From: Auriscalpium vulgare
Taxonomy: Eukaryota > Basidiomycota > Agaricomycetes > Russulales > Auriscalpiaceae
Assembly (NCBI GenBank): GCA_019915015.1
Contig: JAHBBC010000020.1
Coordinates: forward strand, 930,001 to 994,000
Direction of reading: 5' to 3'
Length of the DNA: 64,000 bases
The position numbers were made by a program, and so were the translations under genes. Under the pieces are notes generated by a model. The model had not been told where the DNA came from. It ran no database searches and was given only the letters and a program-made list of their open reading frames with translations. This document shows, piece by piece, positions 9,260-20,302 of the stretch; positions within the stretch are counted from its first letter, which is position 1, and each line of letters begins with the position of its first letter.

Positions 9260-11380
9260 TTCGGAAGCCAGACCAGGGTGTTCTGTTGCTCCCGTTTATT
9301 GCCCCGCCGTCCAGTGACATCACAAAGCGCTGTGTCGTCTCCCGACGTCTCCGATGGGCAGATGCGGGACGCAAGTTGACTGAGCGAATCGGAGGAGGAC
9401 GGAGAACGGAGAACATGCCGCCCGTCGGCACGGCGGCAGTCCTCCTTCCGTTGAGCTCCGCGTGCTGCCGCAGTGCCGCCCGACAGTGAGTGCACCCATT
9501 GGTGGCAAGTATGAGCCTAGCGAGACGTTCCAAAGTTCAATCGCTATCTCTCAGTAATTGGTTGAGGTTGGTTGAGGAAACTGTCCGAAGAGTAAACGTG
9601 AGAGTACCAGCCGGGACTCGCATCCTGTTGCTTAAAGTGTTGTTTCTTTAACAAATGCATCTGTTTCATTAATAAATGCATCTGTTTCTGTTTTTTTTTC
9701 TCCAACTTTTTGCTCTAGTTCTGTCCTTTCCATCTTGCCATCTTGTTGCCATATGCAGAGTTAGTCTTCGAGCATGCTTCCGGGATACACTCAGCGCTGT
9801 GAAATGTGATCGTTTCTTCCAAGTAAAGCCTGGCAAACACCGGCAAACACCGGCGTCGGCGTCGCGCCGCGAACCCCGACAGAATTTCCATCTTTTGGCA
9901 TGGGGCGCAGATTCCGCCGGACACTCGCCGAGCCTCCGCCAGCCTTGTAGTAGCTTGAAGTTGTACTTCAAGTTGTAGCGTCCACCTTCACCACCCTTTC
10001 GAGGGCACCAAGCCTCTCACCATGCCCATCATTCTGCACGACTTTTTCGAATATCATCTGGTTTATGTCGCCAACGACGGAGCGAGTTAATTAAACACAT
10101 GTCGTGGCCGCTTGAAGCAGAGAGCGCCGGGGCAGGCGGACGCTGCGCATCTATCCTATCCTCAACGGCTCTTGGCAATCAGTCTGCATTGAAGTCACTG
10201 TCATATCACATCAAGTTACCTGGCCGCAGTGCTAGTGAACAGTGGGCGCATATCTGGTACGCCACTCTTGTATACCCGAATTCTTTGTTATGCTAACCAA
10301 GTAGCAGAGGTGCAGGAATCATCGCAAGATGCAGACCAGAGTCCTGCGCGTCCACGATGAGCTGACTCGCTGCTGCGCACAAGGTAGAGATGCGCACCAT
10401 CAGCTCCCCGCCGTTACCACGTTTCTCTCTTCGATCCGCACGAATGGCGGCTGCATGCCTTAGCGATCCCTGCGTGGTCCTGGATCCCGTCAGATCAGCT
10501 GCGCACCTTGCCTGAAATCGCTGCGCCGTGCACGCTTGGTGTCCATGCGAAGCTGCGCGAGACCTGCTGACATTGGAGCCCTGGTGCCGCCGAGATAACG
10601 GGCGGCCACTGCTGCGTTTTATCCGGAAGGTATCGCCCTGGCGTATGAACTTCGCCCTCTGCTGCGCGCAGACCTGACAATAGTGCTGGCTGACACGCTT
10701 CAAGGGTATCCAGGATTTAGGCTTCGGGACAAGATCGGAGTAGCCCACGCTGAGCGGCCAGTAATTGCAATCAGCGCGGCGTGCTCCGCTGCGCACGAAC
10801 TCTGCCTCGAGGCAAACCTTATACAGTCCAGCTGTCCTCGGCGGGTCGCAGTCATGCCTGGTATGTCGTTGATTCTTTGCGATCGCAATTGATAACGGAG
10901 TTGTTGCCGGCACCTGCACCCAGGCTACACCGCCCGCCCATTATCGACGTCCTTGTTTCTCAACCAATTGTCTGCTGGATATGAAGTGAGTGAGCCACTT
11001 GATGTCGTCTCTACGATCAATTGTCATCTCTGATATGACTTGGCCTTCAGAGCGAGAGCGCCGAACGGACAGCTATCTCTTGTTCCGAATGCAGGGAATA
11101 CCGGTCTCCGGCCGCACGCATCTTCATTTCCCATGATGACGCGCCACACCCACAGGGTATTTCTTGTCGCCTTCCAAAGAATCCCGCGTACAATTGACAG
11201 GTCTTGTGCGATTTGAAGCACGGCCGCAGCCCAGCTTCCTGTACGGGAACGACTTCCTTTCCTTTCCCAGTATTGCCGACATCCATATCGACGCACTGGC
11301 GTCTTCGCTCGCGCGCAGCCTCCTGATGCCCTTCTTCCGTGTTCCTTGTGCGTAGTCGCAATTGTAAGTGTCCTTGAGCG
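9260..11380. other. Intergenic region with GCTGCGC motif cluster
   Basis: No protein gene is supported in about 2.1 kb; the open frames are short and composition-driven. The heptamer GCTGCGC occurs six times between 10372 and 10794 (starts at 10372, 10498, 10520, 10552, 10661 and 10788), far above chance for a 0.4-kb stretch. A short direct repeat of GGCAAACACC lies near 9833-9852. The right end should contain the promoter of BTB paralogue 2. Confidence 0.5.
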
Positions 11381-11388
11381 TATATAAG
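11381..11388 (+). promoter_or_regulatory. TATA box of second BTB gene
   Basis: TATATAAG lies 67 bp upstream of the ATG at 11455 and is followed by a pyrimidine- and CACA-rich stretch suitable for transcription start. Confidence 0.5.
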
Positions 11389-11454
11389 GTCGCCAGATCT
11401 CACACAACAGGTTGATCAGCCTACCGTACCCCACCCCATACCTCTAGTCATACG

Positions 11455-12351
11455 ATGCCGATACCCGACTCGCCAAGCGGCCTCACGCGTGACAAGCGCT
11501 TTTTCATCACATCCGCCGACCTGTTCATCCAGGTACGCAGTGCTATGCGGCGATTTCACCTTCATGCGCTCACCCCCGACAGGTACAACGGAGACTGTTC
11601 CGAGTCCATTCCTATTTCCTCACTCGCGACAGCGAGTATTTCCGCCGCATCGTTCCGATAACTGGTCCGGATCGTGCTGGGACCTCAGAGGGGGATCCCT
11701 TGATTCTTGATGATGTGGACCCGGAAAGTTTCCAAGCTTTCCTTTGGGTATTCTATAACGAGTGAGTCGCGCATGACTTATCCTCCCTGTCTATACCTCA
11801 ATGTAGGCGCAGGACACACTCCATATATGACGCACCTTTGAAGGCGTGGAAGCGCATCCTAGAACTGGCTCATCAATGGGACTTCGCTAAAGTGCGTGAG
11901 CTCGCTACGAGGGAGCTTGACAAGAAGACCATGGACCCAGTCGAACGGATCTCTTTGTACCAAGATAATGGTGTCGATGTCAAGTACCTCGTCTCGGCGT
12001 TCGAGGAACTCACGAACCGCGACGCGTCCATTTCGGACGAGGAGGGCGTCAGGATCGGCCTCAAGACCGCTCTCAAGATAGCGAGGGCTAGAGAGCAATC
12101 CCGCAGCGCAAAGCCACCAACACCTTCGCCCGTCAGGGTCACCTCTTCGGGTCTCAAGGACATAGTTATCGGTGTGTTCGGCCTAGAGCCGATCTCTGCG
12201 ACAGGTGCACTGGTGTGATTTCTCCCAATCTCGCCTTTCCTCATGCTTATGCGCGCCTCAGGTTAAGACCTCGTCGAATCCTCCACCGTACGAGACGGCA
12301 CCGGCTGATGAGAAAGATAACGTTCGTCATAGGCAGATGACCTCGAGTTGA
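11455..12351 (+). CDS. BTB/POZ domain protein, paralogue 2 (about 250 aa)
   Basis: Exons 11455-11532, 11583-11761, 11807-12212 and 12262-12351 total 753 nt. The BTB part reads FFITSADLFIQ|VQRRLFRVHSYF, then LTRDSEYFRR, PLILDDVDPESFQAFLWVFY. The helical extension is WKRILELAHQWDFAKVRELA, TRELDKKTMDPVERISLYQ. Introns 1 and 2 fall at the same codons as in paralogues 1 and 3. If the last intron (12213-12261) is not removed, the protein ends at 12218 (SATGALV). With it spliced, 30 more codons follow (VKTSSNPPPYETAPADEKDN...), and a splice at the equivalent place in paralogue 1 favours this model. The tail is shorter than in paralogue 1. The molecular partner is unknown. Confidence 0.8.
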
Positions 12352-13059
12352 AGAGCCCGGGCGATAGGTTATGGTATGTGGTCCATACTCGAGCCCTCTC
12401 CTTCGCTCAATTACGCGCAGGGCTTGGAGCAGGCCCTTGTCCGCCGCGCGCTGCTTCTTGATCGGCCCCATTGGAGCCATATCATGTTAGAGAAATTGTC
12501 TCGCATCCATCGTCGCCTCGCATGCTTGTTCTCCGTGTCGCATAATATGTTGGTTTCCTTCTGTCGATTTTTGTAAAAGCTATTGGATGATCGGCTCTCG
12601 ACGCGATGTAGTACTTGACTGTATGTTTTCTGCCAGTTTTCTGTAGCACAATGCCATTGGCCATGCATTTCTGCAAGTACTGGTATTCTTAGTTTTGCGC
12701 AGCAGAAAGACACGCAGAGCACACGAGCTCATCACGAGGATCCCAGGTTTGAGGGTTTGCATCTCGCCATCATACTCGACGACCTTCATGTCGACCACGA
12801 GTCTTGTCTCGCGGCTTCATCCATCACGGAGCACTCCTTTCAGTGCCCTAGGCCGTTGGTCAGAGGGCCCAGCAGGCTCTTTTATGTACAAGATGGACAG
12901 TGGCATATGTCATAAGCGCCTCATGTTCACAACACGTGTGGGTTCGTTTTTCAACTCAACCGCCTCTCGCCTCCCTTCCCTCTCTTCACCTTCCCCCCTT
13001 CCTCATTTCCTTCATCTATTCCTTCATCTAGACGACGTTTCCTTGCCGTCGATACGATC
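12352..13059. other. Intergenic region between BTB paralogues 2 and 3
   Basis: About 0.7 kb with no supported gene. It should hold the 3' end of paralogue 2 and the promoter of paralogue 3. A short imperfect repeat of CTTCATCTA lies directly upstream of the paralogue 3 start. Confidence 0.45.
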
Positions 13060-14078
13060 ATGAATTCCGCCGTCTCTCAGTCTCCGGTGAACGAGAGGAT
13101 CCTCCGACATGACCAGTACTACATTCATGGCGGGGATGTCATCTTCCGAGTGAGTCTGACCTCGTCAGTCTCAACGTGTAACTGACGTGTCCTTAGGTCG
13201 AGAATTTTCTCTTCCGTGTCCATAGATATTTCTTCGTCCGTGAATCGGCATTCTTCCGCGAAAAGCTTCCCCATCCCCCACCACCCGGCGAGTTCACCAA
13301 GGGCTCGTCGGACACGAACCCCTTCGTACTGGAAGATGCCCGAAGCATGGACTTCAATCGCTTTCTTTGGGTGTTCTACAACCCGTGAGTCCCTCAGTCC
13401 ACTCGCGCGAAGCTATCGCTCACAATCACATAGCAAGTACTCAATATACGAAGCCGACGTCGACGACTGGACGTCAATCCTGAAGCTCGCGCATCAATGG
13501 AGCTTCCCTGAGGTCAAGGCCCTCGCGCTGCGCGAGCTCGAGCGTCTCGAGATGGATCCCATCCAAAAGATCGTCGTATACCACGCGTACGACGTCGACC
13601 GGAACCTGCTCGTCGCCTCCTACACGGCGCTCACAGCTCGCGACGAGCCCATCTCTCTCGACGAGGGCCGCGAGCTCGGCCTCGAGACATCTCTGCAGAT
13701 CGCGCGCGCACGCGAGGCCGCCCGCGGCGCGAGGACGAAGAACGGCCGCGGCTCGCCCGTCAACGTCGCCGGCAACGACCTCGAGCTGCTCATCAAGGAC
13801 CTCTTCCAGCTCCACGACGCCTCCCACCCCCTCACCCCCTCCGACACCCCCTCCACGCCCACCGACCCGACGATGAACGGCCGCGCGACGCCCACGCAGA
13901 ACGGCAAGCCGAACGGCGCCGCCCCCGTCGGCCAGAACGGATCCTTTCGGCCAACTTCAGGTGGATCGGTGATGAGTGCCTGCCCTCCCACTTCGTCTCG
14001 TACTGACTCACCGGCGCGGGGACAGGCACGCCCAACGGCACCGTCCTCAACGGCGCCGCGAACGGCCGCCGAAAGTAA
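13060..14078 (+). CDS. BTB/POZ domain protein, paralogue 3, short form (285 aa)
   Basis: Exons 13060-13149, 13197-13384, 13434-13960 and 14026-14078 total 858 nt. The BTB core is YYIHGGDVIFR|VENFLFRVHRYF, then FVRESAFFREKLPHPP, NPFVLEDARSMDFNRFLWVF. The helical part contains WTSILKLAHQWSFPEVKALA and LRELERLEMDPIQKIVVY. The fourth exon is read only if the 65-nt intron 13961-14025 is removed. It gives SGTPNGTVLNGAANGRRK and a stop at 14076-14078, which resembles the Asn/Gly-rich tail of paralogue 1. That intron has a good donor, a CTGAC branch-like site and a CAG acceptor, so this short form is probably the main product. See the overlapping long form. Confidence 0.78.
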
Positions 14079-17000
14079 ACCGCCCCAGCCGCCGCCGCCG
14101 CTTCCGCCTCCCCAGGAAGCACAGGCGGGGACGCGCGCGCAGACTCCGGCGCGTCCTGACAACGCGGACCAGACAAAAGGGGAGCCAAAAGTGGAGAGTG
14201 CCGGAGCAGGAGCAGGGGGCGGGGCGAGTGCTGGAGGGAGTCGGAAGGAGGTGAAGCCAGCGAAGGAGGAGATGCCAGCAGAGAAGCCCAAGCCCGTAGT
14301 CGCTGCGCCTAATGTCAAGCAGCCCGAGAGCAGCAAGCCGGTGCAGGTGCCGACTGCTCCTCGCGGAGCTAATGCCCTTAATGTTAACGAGGAGAAGAAA
14401 TCAACAAAGTCGGCGCCGGCGCCGACCGAGAAGCCCATCGACCAGAAGGTCGAGCCGAAGACCCATCAGCCCCAAGCGTCGCCTGCTGCCCAACAGAAAC
14501 AGTCTGCCGAGAAACTTGCGGCTATCACGCCGTCGCCCGCCAACAAGCCCACCGACAAGCAGCCTGAGAAGAAGACGCAGGTCGTTCCTACGCCCACTTC
14601 CTCACCCAACCCCAACCCCGGACCCGATCGCGCGACCACTCCCACCCCTACTCGCCCTCCTACTTCCACCCCCGCCAGCATCTCCGCCTCCACTCCTGCT
14701 CGTACTACCACGCCCACTCCCTCCGCCGCACAGAAGGCCGCCGAGACTAGAGCCGACCCCGCGCGTACAGTGCCGCCGGCGCGTTCCCAGACGCCCGAGC
14801 TCAAGATCGTCACCGAGCCCAAGCGCCAGGAGTCCCTCCGCGATGACATCCGCCGTCCCGTCGCCACGCCCCAGCAAACGCAGCACAAGCGCGGGGGCGG
14901 GGGCAGCTCTGCCGGGTCACGCTCGATCCTCGGGTCGTTGTGGAGCGCCGTCGCGGGCGTCAGCGACGACTCGCACTCCGAGGAGGAGAGCCCGATGGTC
15001 GGCGCGTGGCCCGCCCATGGACACTCTCGTGAGACTACGCGGCAGCGCGAGGAGCGCGAGAGGCGGGAACGCCAGCAGGAACAGGAGCGCATCGCCATTG
15101 AGCGCCAGCTCGAGGCGACACGAGCTGCTGATGCTAGGGCGAAGGAGCAACGTGAGGCTGCTGCGAGGGTGACGGCGGAGAACAAGACCAAAGCGGAGGT
15201 GGCTGAACGCGCGAAAGCCGAAGCCGAAGTGAAGGCCAAAGCTGAGGCCGATGCTACGGCAGCAAAAGTGGAGGCTGAAGTCAAAGCAAGAGCCGACGCA
15301 GAGGCGAAAGCATCGGAGAAGCGCAAAGCCGATGCCGACGCTAAAGCTGAGGCAGAAGTGACGAGACGCGAGGCGAAGGAAGCCCGAGCGGCTGAGATGA
15401 AGGTCAAACGTGAGGCGGACGCAGCGGCCAAGGCCCAGGCCCGGGCGACGAAGAGACTAGAGGAAGAGGCGGCGGCCAAGAAAAAGGCGGAGGAGGATGC
15501 CGCATCTGCTGCTGCGAAGAAGGCGGAGGAGGATGCCGCAGCGGCGAAGAAGAAGGCGGAGGATGAAGCCGCAGCGGCCAAGAAGAAGGCGGAGGATGAT
15601 GCCGCAGCGGCGAAGAAGGCAGACGAGGACGCAGCGGCGAAGAAGGCAGACGAGGACGCAGCGGCGAAGAAGGCAGACGAGGACGCAGCGGCGAAGAAGT
15701 TGAAGGAGGAGGCAGCGGCGAAGAAGTTGAAGGAGGAGGCAGCAGCCAAGAAGTCGAAGGAGGAAGCAGCAGCCAAGAAGGCGGCCGAAGAAGCGACCAG
15801 GAAGGAGGCAGCCGCGGCGAAGAAACGAGCTGAGGCCGAGGCTGCCGCTACTCAGCAGGCCAAAGAGGAAGAGGAGAGGCTTGCGAAGGAGGCGGCCTTG
15901 AAAGAAGCGGAGGCGGCGAAGAAGGCGAAGGACGAGGACGCCCGCAAGGAGACTGCGCTGAGGGAGGCTGAAGCGGAAAAGAAGAGGACGGCCGAGGCGG
16001 CAGCGGCCAAGGAGGACGCCCGCAAGGCCGCGGCGGAAGCGCAACGGGTAGCTGACGAGGCAGCAGCAAAGAAGGCGGCAGACGATGAGGTGGAGAAGAA
16101 GAAGGCAGAGACTGTCGCTGCTGCCGAGAAGCAGAAAGCTGACGAAGCCGTGTTGGAGAAAGCCCGGGAGGAGGAGAGGAAAAAGGCAGATGAGGCGGCT
16201 GCGAAGGCCGAGGAAGACGAAGTCGCGAAGAAAAGAGCTCAGGCATTGAAGTCGAAGGATGAGATGCTGGCGTGGGCGCGCAAGGCGGGATCCAAAAAAG
16301 ATTCTTCCCCAAGCAGCTCGCCGGCGCCCCAGCCGAGTCCAGCGCAGGATGGTCCTCAGCAAACCCAGCCTCCCCAGGCTCCTCCGTCTTCTCTCATTGT
16401 CCCTCCCGTGCAGAACTCTCCAATCAACCCGGCGGCTTCTCCCAAGGTAGCGTGGGGTGCCGCAGCAACGACTCCAAAACCTGCATGGGGAGGAGCTACT
16501 TCACACCGTCCTGCCACCCCCACCAAAGCCGCTGATCCCGCCCAGGCTAGGGCTCCTTCGCCCTCCAAGCCCTCATCTCCGTGGTCTCAAAGTCCGTGGG
16601 ATAAGATGAAGGCTAAGATAGCATCTGTGGCTTCTCCTGTGTTACCTGGCCCCGCGCCTTCACCGACGAAGGTGGCGCCCACACCGGCACCCGCTACTTG
16701 GGGCCCTGCCAGGTCTGTGTCTCACACGGGCCCACCCCCGCCGGCATCTCCCTCCGTCAATTCAGGTGTATCTGCGGCTCCTCCTGCTTCAGCAGCGTCT
16801 TCCACTACACTTGTCACACCCCTCGAGAACAAGCCTACCGCGCTCAAAGCCGACAGTAAGATCCACTTCTTCTTATCGATGCATTCGCTTATCTTTCTCT
16901 GCAGCCGCCAGTGCGCCTTCCGCGATCTCCAAGCCTGACTCGTCTACCCTCTCACCGCCCGCCGACGCTCTCACGACGGACGCAGCCACTGCCTCATCGC

Positions 17001-17566
17001 CGCCACAGCTCGTCGAGATTGAGACCGCCAAAGATGACCAGGCGCCGCCTCCGCTGCCGCCCAAGGGCGACAGCGACAAGAAAGAGGAGGTGCCTGCTCA
17101 GAACCCTGCGAAGGACGTGTCAACCGATGCGCCTACAGACGCTGAGGTGCCAAAGAGCTCAACGGGTGGCGACACCCCGGCTGCCGCTGATTCAAGCACA
17201 GTGCCTGTTGCCCACGTGGATGTGAAGCCAGCGGTGTTGAGTATCCCTGCGCTGGAGGCCGTGAAAGGCGACACACCAGGAGACTCGGAGCCCACTACTC
17301 CAGCTGGGGGAAGCTCACCTGCCGACGCTGCTGACGATGCCGAGGATGGCCCTGGGCCTAAACTGACCAAGGCGCAGAGGAAGAATCAGAAGGCGAAGGA
17401 GAAGAAGGAGAGGCAGCGGTTGGAGCAGCTTGCGAAGGGTGAGATTGACCGTCCGCGTTCTGAGCCTGGTTCCGATATTGACGCTCTAGATTCCGAACAG
17501 CTGCCTCGTAGTACGCCTGATACTGCAGATTACGACTCCGACGATCCCAGTCTCGCCACTGACTGA
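13060..17566 (+). CDS. BTB-coiled-coil long form (or separate downstream coiled-coil gene)
   Basis: If the intron 13961-14025 is retained, the frame continues without a stop to 16855. It then splices over 16856-16904 into a last exon ending at 17566, giving about 1,453 residues. If it is a separate gene, the first good ATG is at 14272 (1,081 residues). The extension starts with Pro/Ala/Thr/Ser-rich disorder. A short GSLWSAVAGVSDDSHSEEES block follows, then about 400 residues of Ala/Lys/Glu heptad-like sequence (such as AEEDAAAAKKKAEDEAAAAK), which should form a long single helix or coiled coil. More disorder follows, with SPWDKMKAKIASVASPV and a basic LTKAQRKNQKAKEKKERQR near the C-terminus. 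The in-frame terminal splice and the 2.8-kb stop-free frame argue that it is really coding. No homologue is recognised beyond low-complexity likeness to TolA/caldesmon-type helices. Confidence 0.6.
15604..15765 (+). repeat. Six tandem 27-nt coding repeats (AAAKKADED/AAAKKLKEE)
   Basis: Three units encode AAAKKADED (15604-15684), then two AAAKKLKEE and one AAAKKSKEE up to 15765. The nucleotide units are nearly identical, so the array probably grew by slippage. The nine-residue period preserves alternating acidic and basic charges in the predicted helix. Confidence 0.8.
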
Positions 17567-18258
17567 CTGACCTTCACCTTCGACACGACCGCTCACGACT
17601 CCTCGTACGACATACCCCGCTTACGGCGCGCTCGTACATACGTTTGAATGCTCTCCTATACCTCTTCTTTTATTCGGTCTGGGCTTACTGCAGGTGGATC
17701 CGCTGCGTCTAGCTTCTCGAGCTGTACGAGTAGGAATGGTTGGGCGCACATGGGAGGGAGGTGCGGCTTACTGGATGATGGATGGATGGATGCGCATGGT
17801 TATGATTTATGACTGATTTCACGAAGGCATTTAGAGTGTACATATATACCACTGTTGTTCATAGCTCTCGCAACTCACACTAGCTATTCATTCGTGTTCC
17901 TTTGATATTTGACGGTTTGACGCCACGTGTGCCCTGCTCCTCGACAGGCTCACTGCTGTGTCGAGGACATATATTTCGAAGAGACTTGTCGCAAACCCGG
18001 GCATGGAGCTTGAGCGATCGGTCTAACGTGAACCAGTCCTAGTGGTCTTTTATCACGAAGTGCAAATTGCTGTCTTGCATTCAAAGAAAAGCCATGCCAA
18101 TTGACATATGTATGCGGATGGTCGAGTATATTCCATCAAGTCCGACCATTGCTTTAGCATGTACATGGCTCATATCGACCTCACCGAGTGTGCCAAACGA
18201 ACAGCCAATTAGGGAAGAATTTTAACGCACATACATACATATGCGAAGGCCACGGCGA
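17567..18258. other. Intergenic region, convergent 3' ends
   Basis: About 0.7 kb between the coiled-coil gene (+) and the first F-box gene (-). It holds a small GGAT microsatellite near 17777-17792 and AT-richer sequence, as expected for two 3' untranslated regions. No gene is seen. Confidence 0.5.
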
Positions 18259-20006
18259 CTAGAGCGCGTCGCCGTGCCCTTCCGCCCCAAGTCCTCCGCT
18301 GCTCGTTTCCGCATCAATTCCCAGCTGAGTGCCGCATATGATCTCGCTTGACTTGTCGCCTCCAATAGAAACCCATGGCCACGTCTTGTCGTTGATGATC
18401 AGCTGCCCTACATGGGCACACAGCTGCTCCGCATACGCAAGTGTGGGGTTGACATCATCACTCGTATCCGTCAACTCCAGGGTCTCCAGCGCGACTCCCG
18501 CAGCCTTTCCTGGCGCATCTAAGGCCTTGTACGCCTCTAGCAGCCTGCACAACTCACCGATTGACCCCGGCATGTCCGCGTGCTCCGCTTCTTCGCCCCT
18601 TCTCAACGGGGCGCGGAGTTGCACCCGAGCGGGCATGGCGATCTCGCGCCCACTGGCAATGGCCTCTTTGGTGGCGTCGACGAGGCCCCGCATGACGGGC
18701 AACATGTCAATGAGACTGCATGACACGACCGCGCCCTGTGGCACGCGCTGAAAGATCGCACACCACGTCGCGCTCGGAAGCTCAGGGTCACAGAATGAAC
18801 TGTGAAGGTGCGCGGCCGCCGCGATCGGTACGACGTCCATGATCGGTGCGACGAGCGTGTAGCGGCCATCATGCGTGTGCGGTGTGAGGCGCATTGTGAA
18901 GTGGTCGCGCGTATCCGTGGAGGTGGAGATCACCATGCGGCCGTCGTCTTCCTCGAACGTGGCGGAGCACAGGATCGGTGCGTTGGGGTGGCTTAGATGT
19001 AGCCTGACGGCCTCCAAGACACCAGGGAACGTCTTGTTGGCCGCCTTGCGCACGTCAAGCGTTAACGTCGTGGTGGGTGGGAACGTCAAGTGTTGAAGGA
19101 GACACTGGATTCTCCACTCGTGGCCTCCGAGGGCGAGTTCTTGCAAGAAGGGAAGCTCCACAGGGGCGCACGCAGAGACAGGTTCTACAGGCAGACATCC
19201 CATGAGGGTCAGAGTAACAAGCTCAGGACACCGACGCAAGAGTGTGATGACGTCGTCAAATGTTGGGGTCGGGAGCTCGTACTTGTGGCTAATTTGCAGG
19301 GCTGTGAGCTTGGACAGGCGGGACCATGGAATACTGTCGACCGTGATGAAGCCCCATAGACAGATGTTGCGCAGGTGCTTGGAGGCGGCTGGTATGAACT
19401 CGGCCGGCGGGCTGTAAGATTCCGGGCCGCCGTCCGCCACTTTAACCTGAAGATCCAACAATTCAAGGATTGGACATTCTACGCCATTGAGAGCGCCACT
19501 CGCAGTGTCGATAACGATTTCAAGACAACGGATACGGTGACCGTGTTCCCGCAAAATATCATACCTTCGGCAGGACCCGAACCGGCATACCAGCGGTTGC
19601 TTCTTGGACCTTCTCAGCTGCTCCTCTTGCATACGGTAGTTCAAGGGGAGGCCCACGCCATCAAGATCCACGGGGTCCACGTGAAAGTCCACGTATGACC
19701 AGAGCTTGGCATAGTTCATCGCCACCCGCTTCCAGTGTCTACAAACGAGCATGATGTGAGCCCAGCTCGGCGGCCGAAATATGTTATTGTCTGAGTCGTG
19801 CGCGTAGTGGAGGAAGATGTTCGCGAGCAGCTCGACTGGAATTGATAATATGGGCGGCTTGAAAGCGTTGGCCTGCTTTCCGGCGCCGATGAGCTCTTGC
19901 GAGATGCCTTGCAGATGCCTGAGGAGAGGTGGCGTCGCAGTACTTCAGCTCGGATGCCGCAGAGATTTCACAAAATGTGGGATGAGACGCACTTGGACTG
20001 TTCCAT
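18259..20006 (-). CDS. F-box protein with LRR-like body, family member 1 (557 aa)
   Basis: Exon 1 is only 14 nt (19993-20006, ATG GAA CAG TCC AA). After a 74-nt intron, exon 2 (19918-18259) carries the rest, 1,674 coding nt in all. The F-box is LSIPVELLANIFLHYAHD followed by WAHIMLVCRHWKRVAMNYAK and LWSYVDF. F-box proteins couple substrates to SCF ubiquitin ligases through Skp1. The remainder is a divergent leucine-rich repeat-like domain with repeated PxLxxLxL and CPELVTLTL-type strands. The C-terminus has AHVGQLIINDKTWPWVS, matching HVGQL-x-V/I-N/D motifs at the end of all family members here. Start choice rests on the shared micro-exon structure with the genes at 21946, 58634 and 60756. 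Confidence 0.82.
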
Positions 20007-20129
20007 ACTGGCCTGTGTAGTATGTATGCTGCTACTGCGTTGCGCGCAGAGTCGTCGATGTATGAGCTGTTGTCGATGAGAGTAGTAGGCAGTCAAGATT
20101 GACAAGCCATGCTAACACAATGCCAGGCT

Positions 20130-20137
20130 TTTATATA
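20130..20137 (-). promoter_or_regulatory. TATA box of F-box gene 1
   Basis: The minus strand reads TATATAAA about 125 bp upstream of the proposed micro-exon start at 20006. This supports transcription beginning upstream of that exon rather than inside exon 2. Confidence 0.5.
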
Positions 20138-20302
20138 AGGTCTTGCCGCATCTAGATTAGCGTTGCGGCCCCGCACGTTTGTTCAATGCGGTGGTTGCGT
20201 ACCCACACAACAACGCCCACGATTACTGTATAGCCTCCACACAACGCACAACACAAAAGGTTCACAACGTGCCACACGCAGGCGCCGTGGCCGCGTATTC
20301 CA

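Noticed and set aside
9676..9978. 100-codon plus-strand frame with a hydrophobic N-terminus
   Set aside because: The apparent signal peptide comes from a T-rich tract; no paralogue, splice context or conserved motif supports it.
14466..15776. Long antisense frame (436 codons, Ala/Ser/Phe-rich)
   Set aside because: It is the complement of the Ala/Lys/Glu coiled-coil repeats and has no splice sites or recognisable motif.
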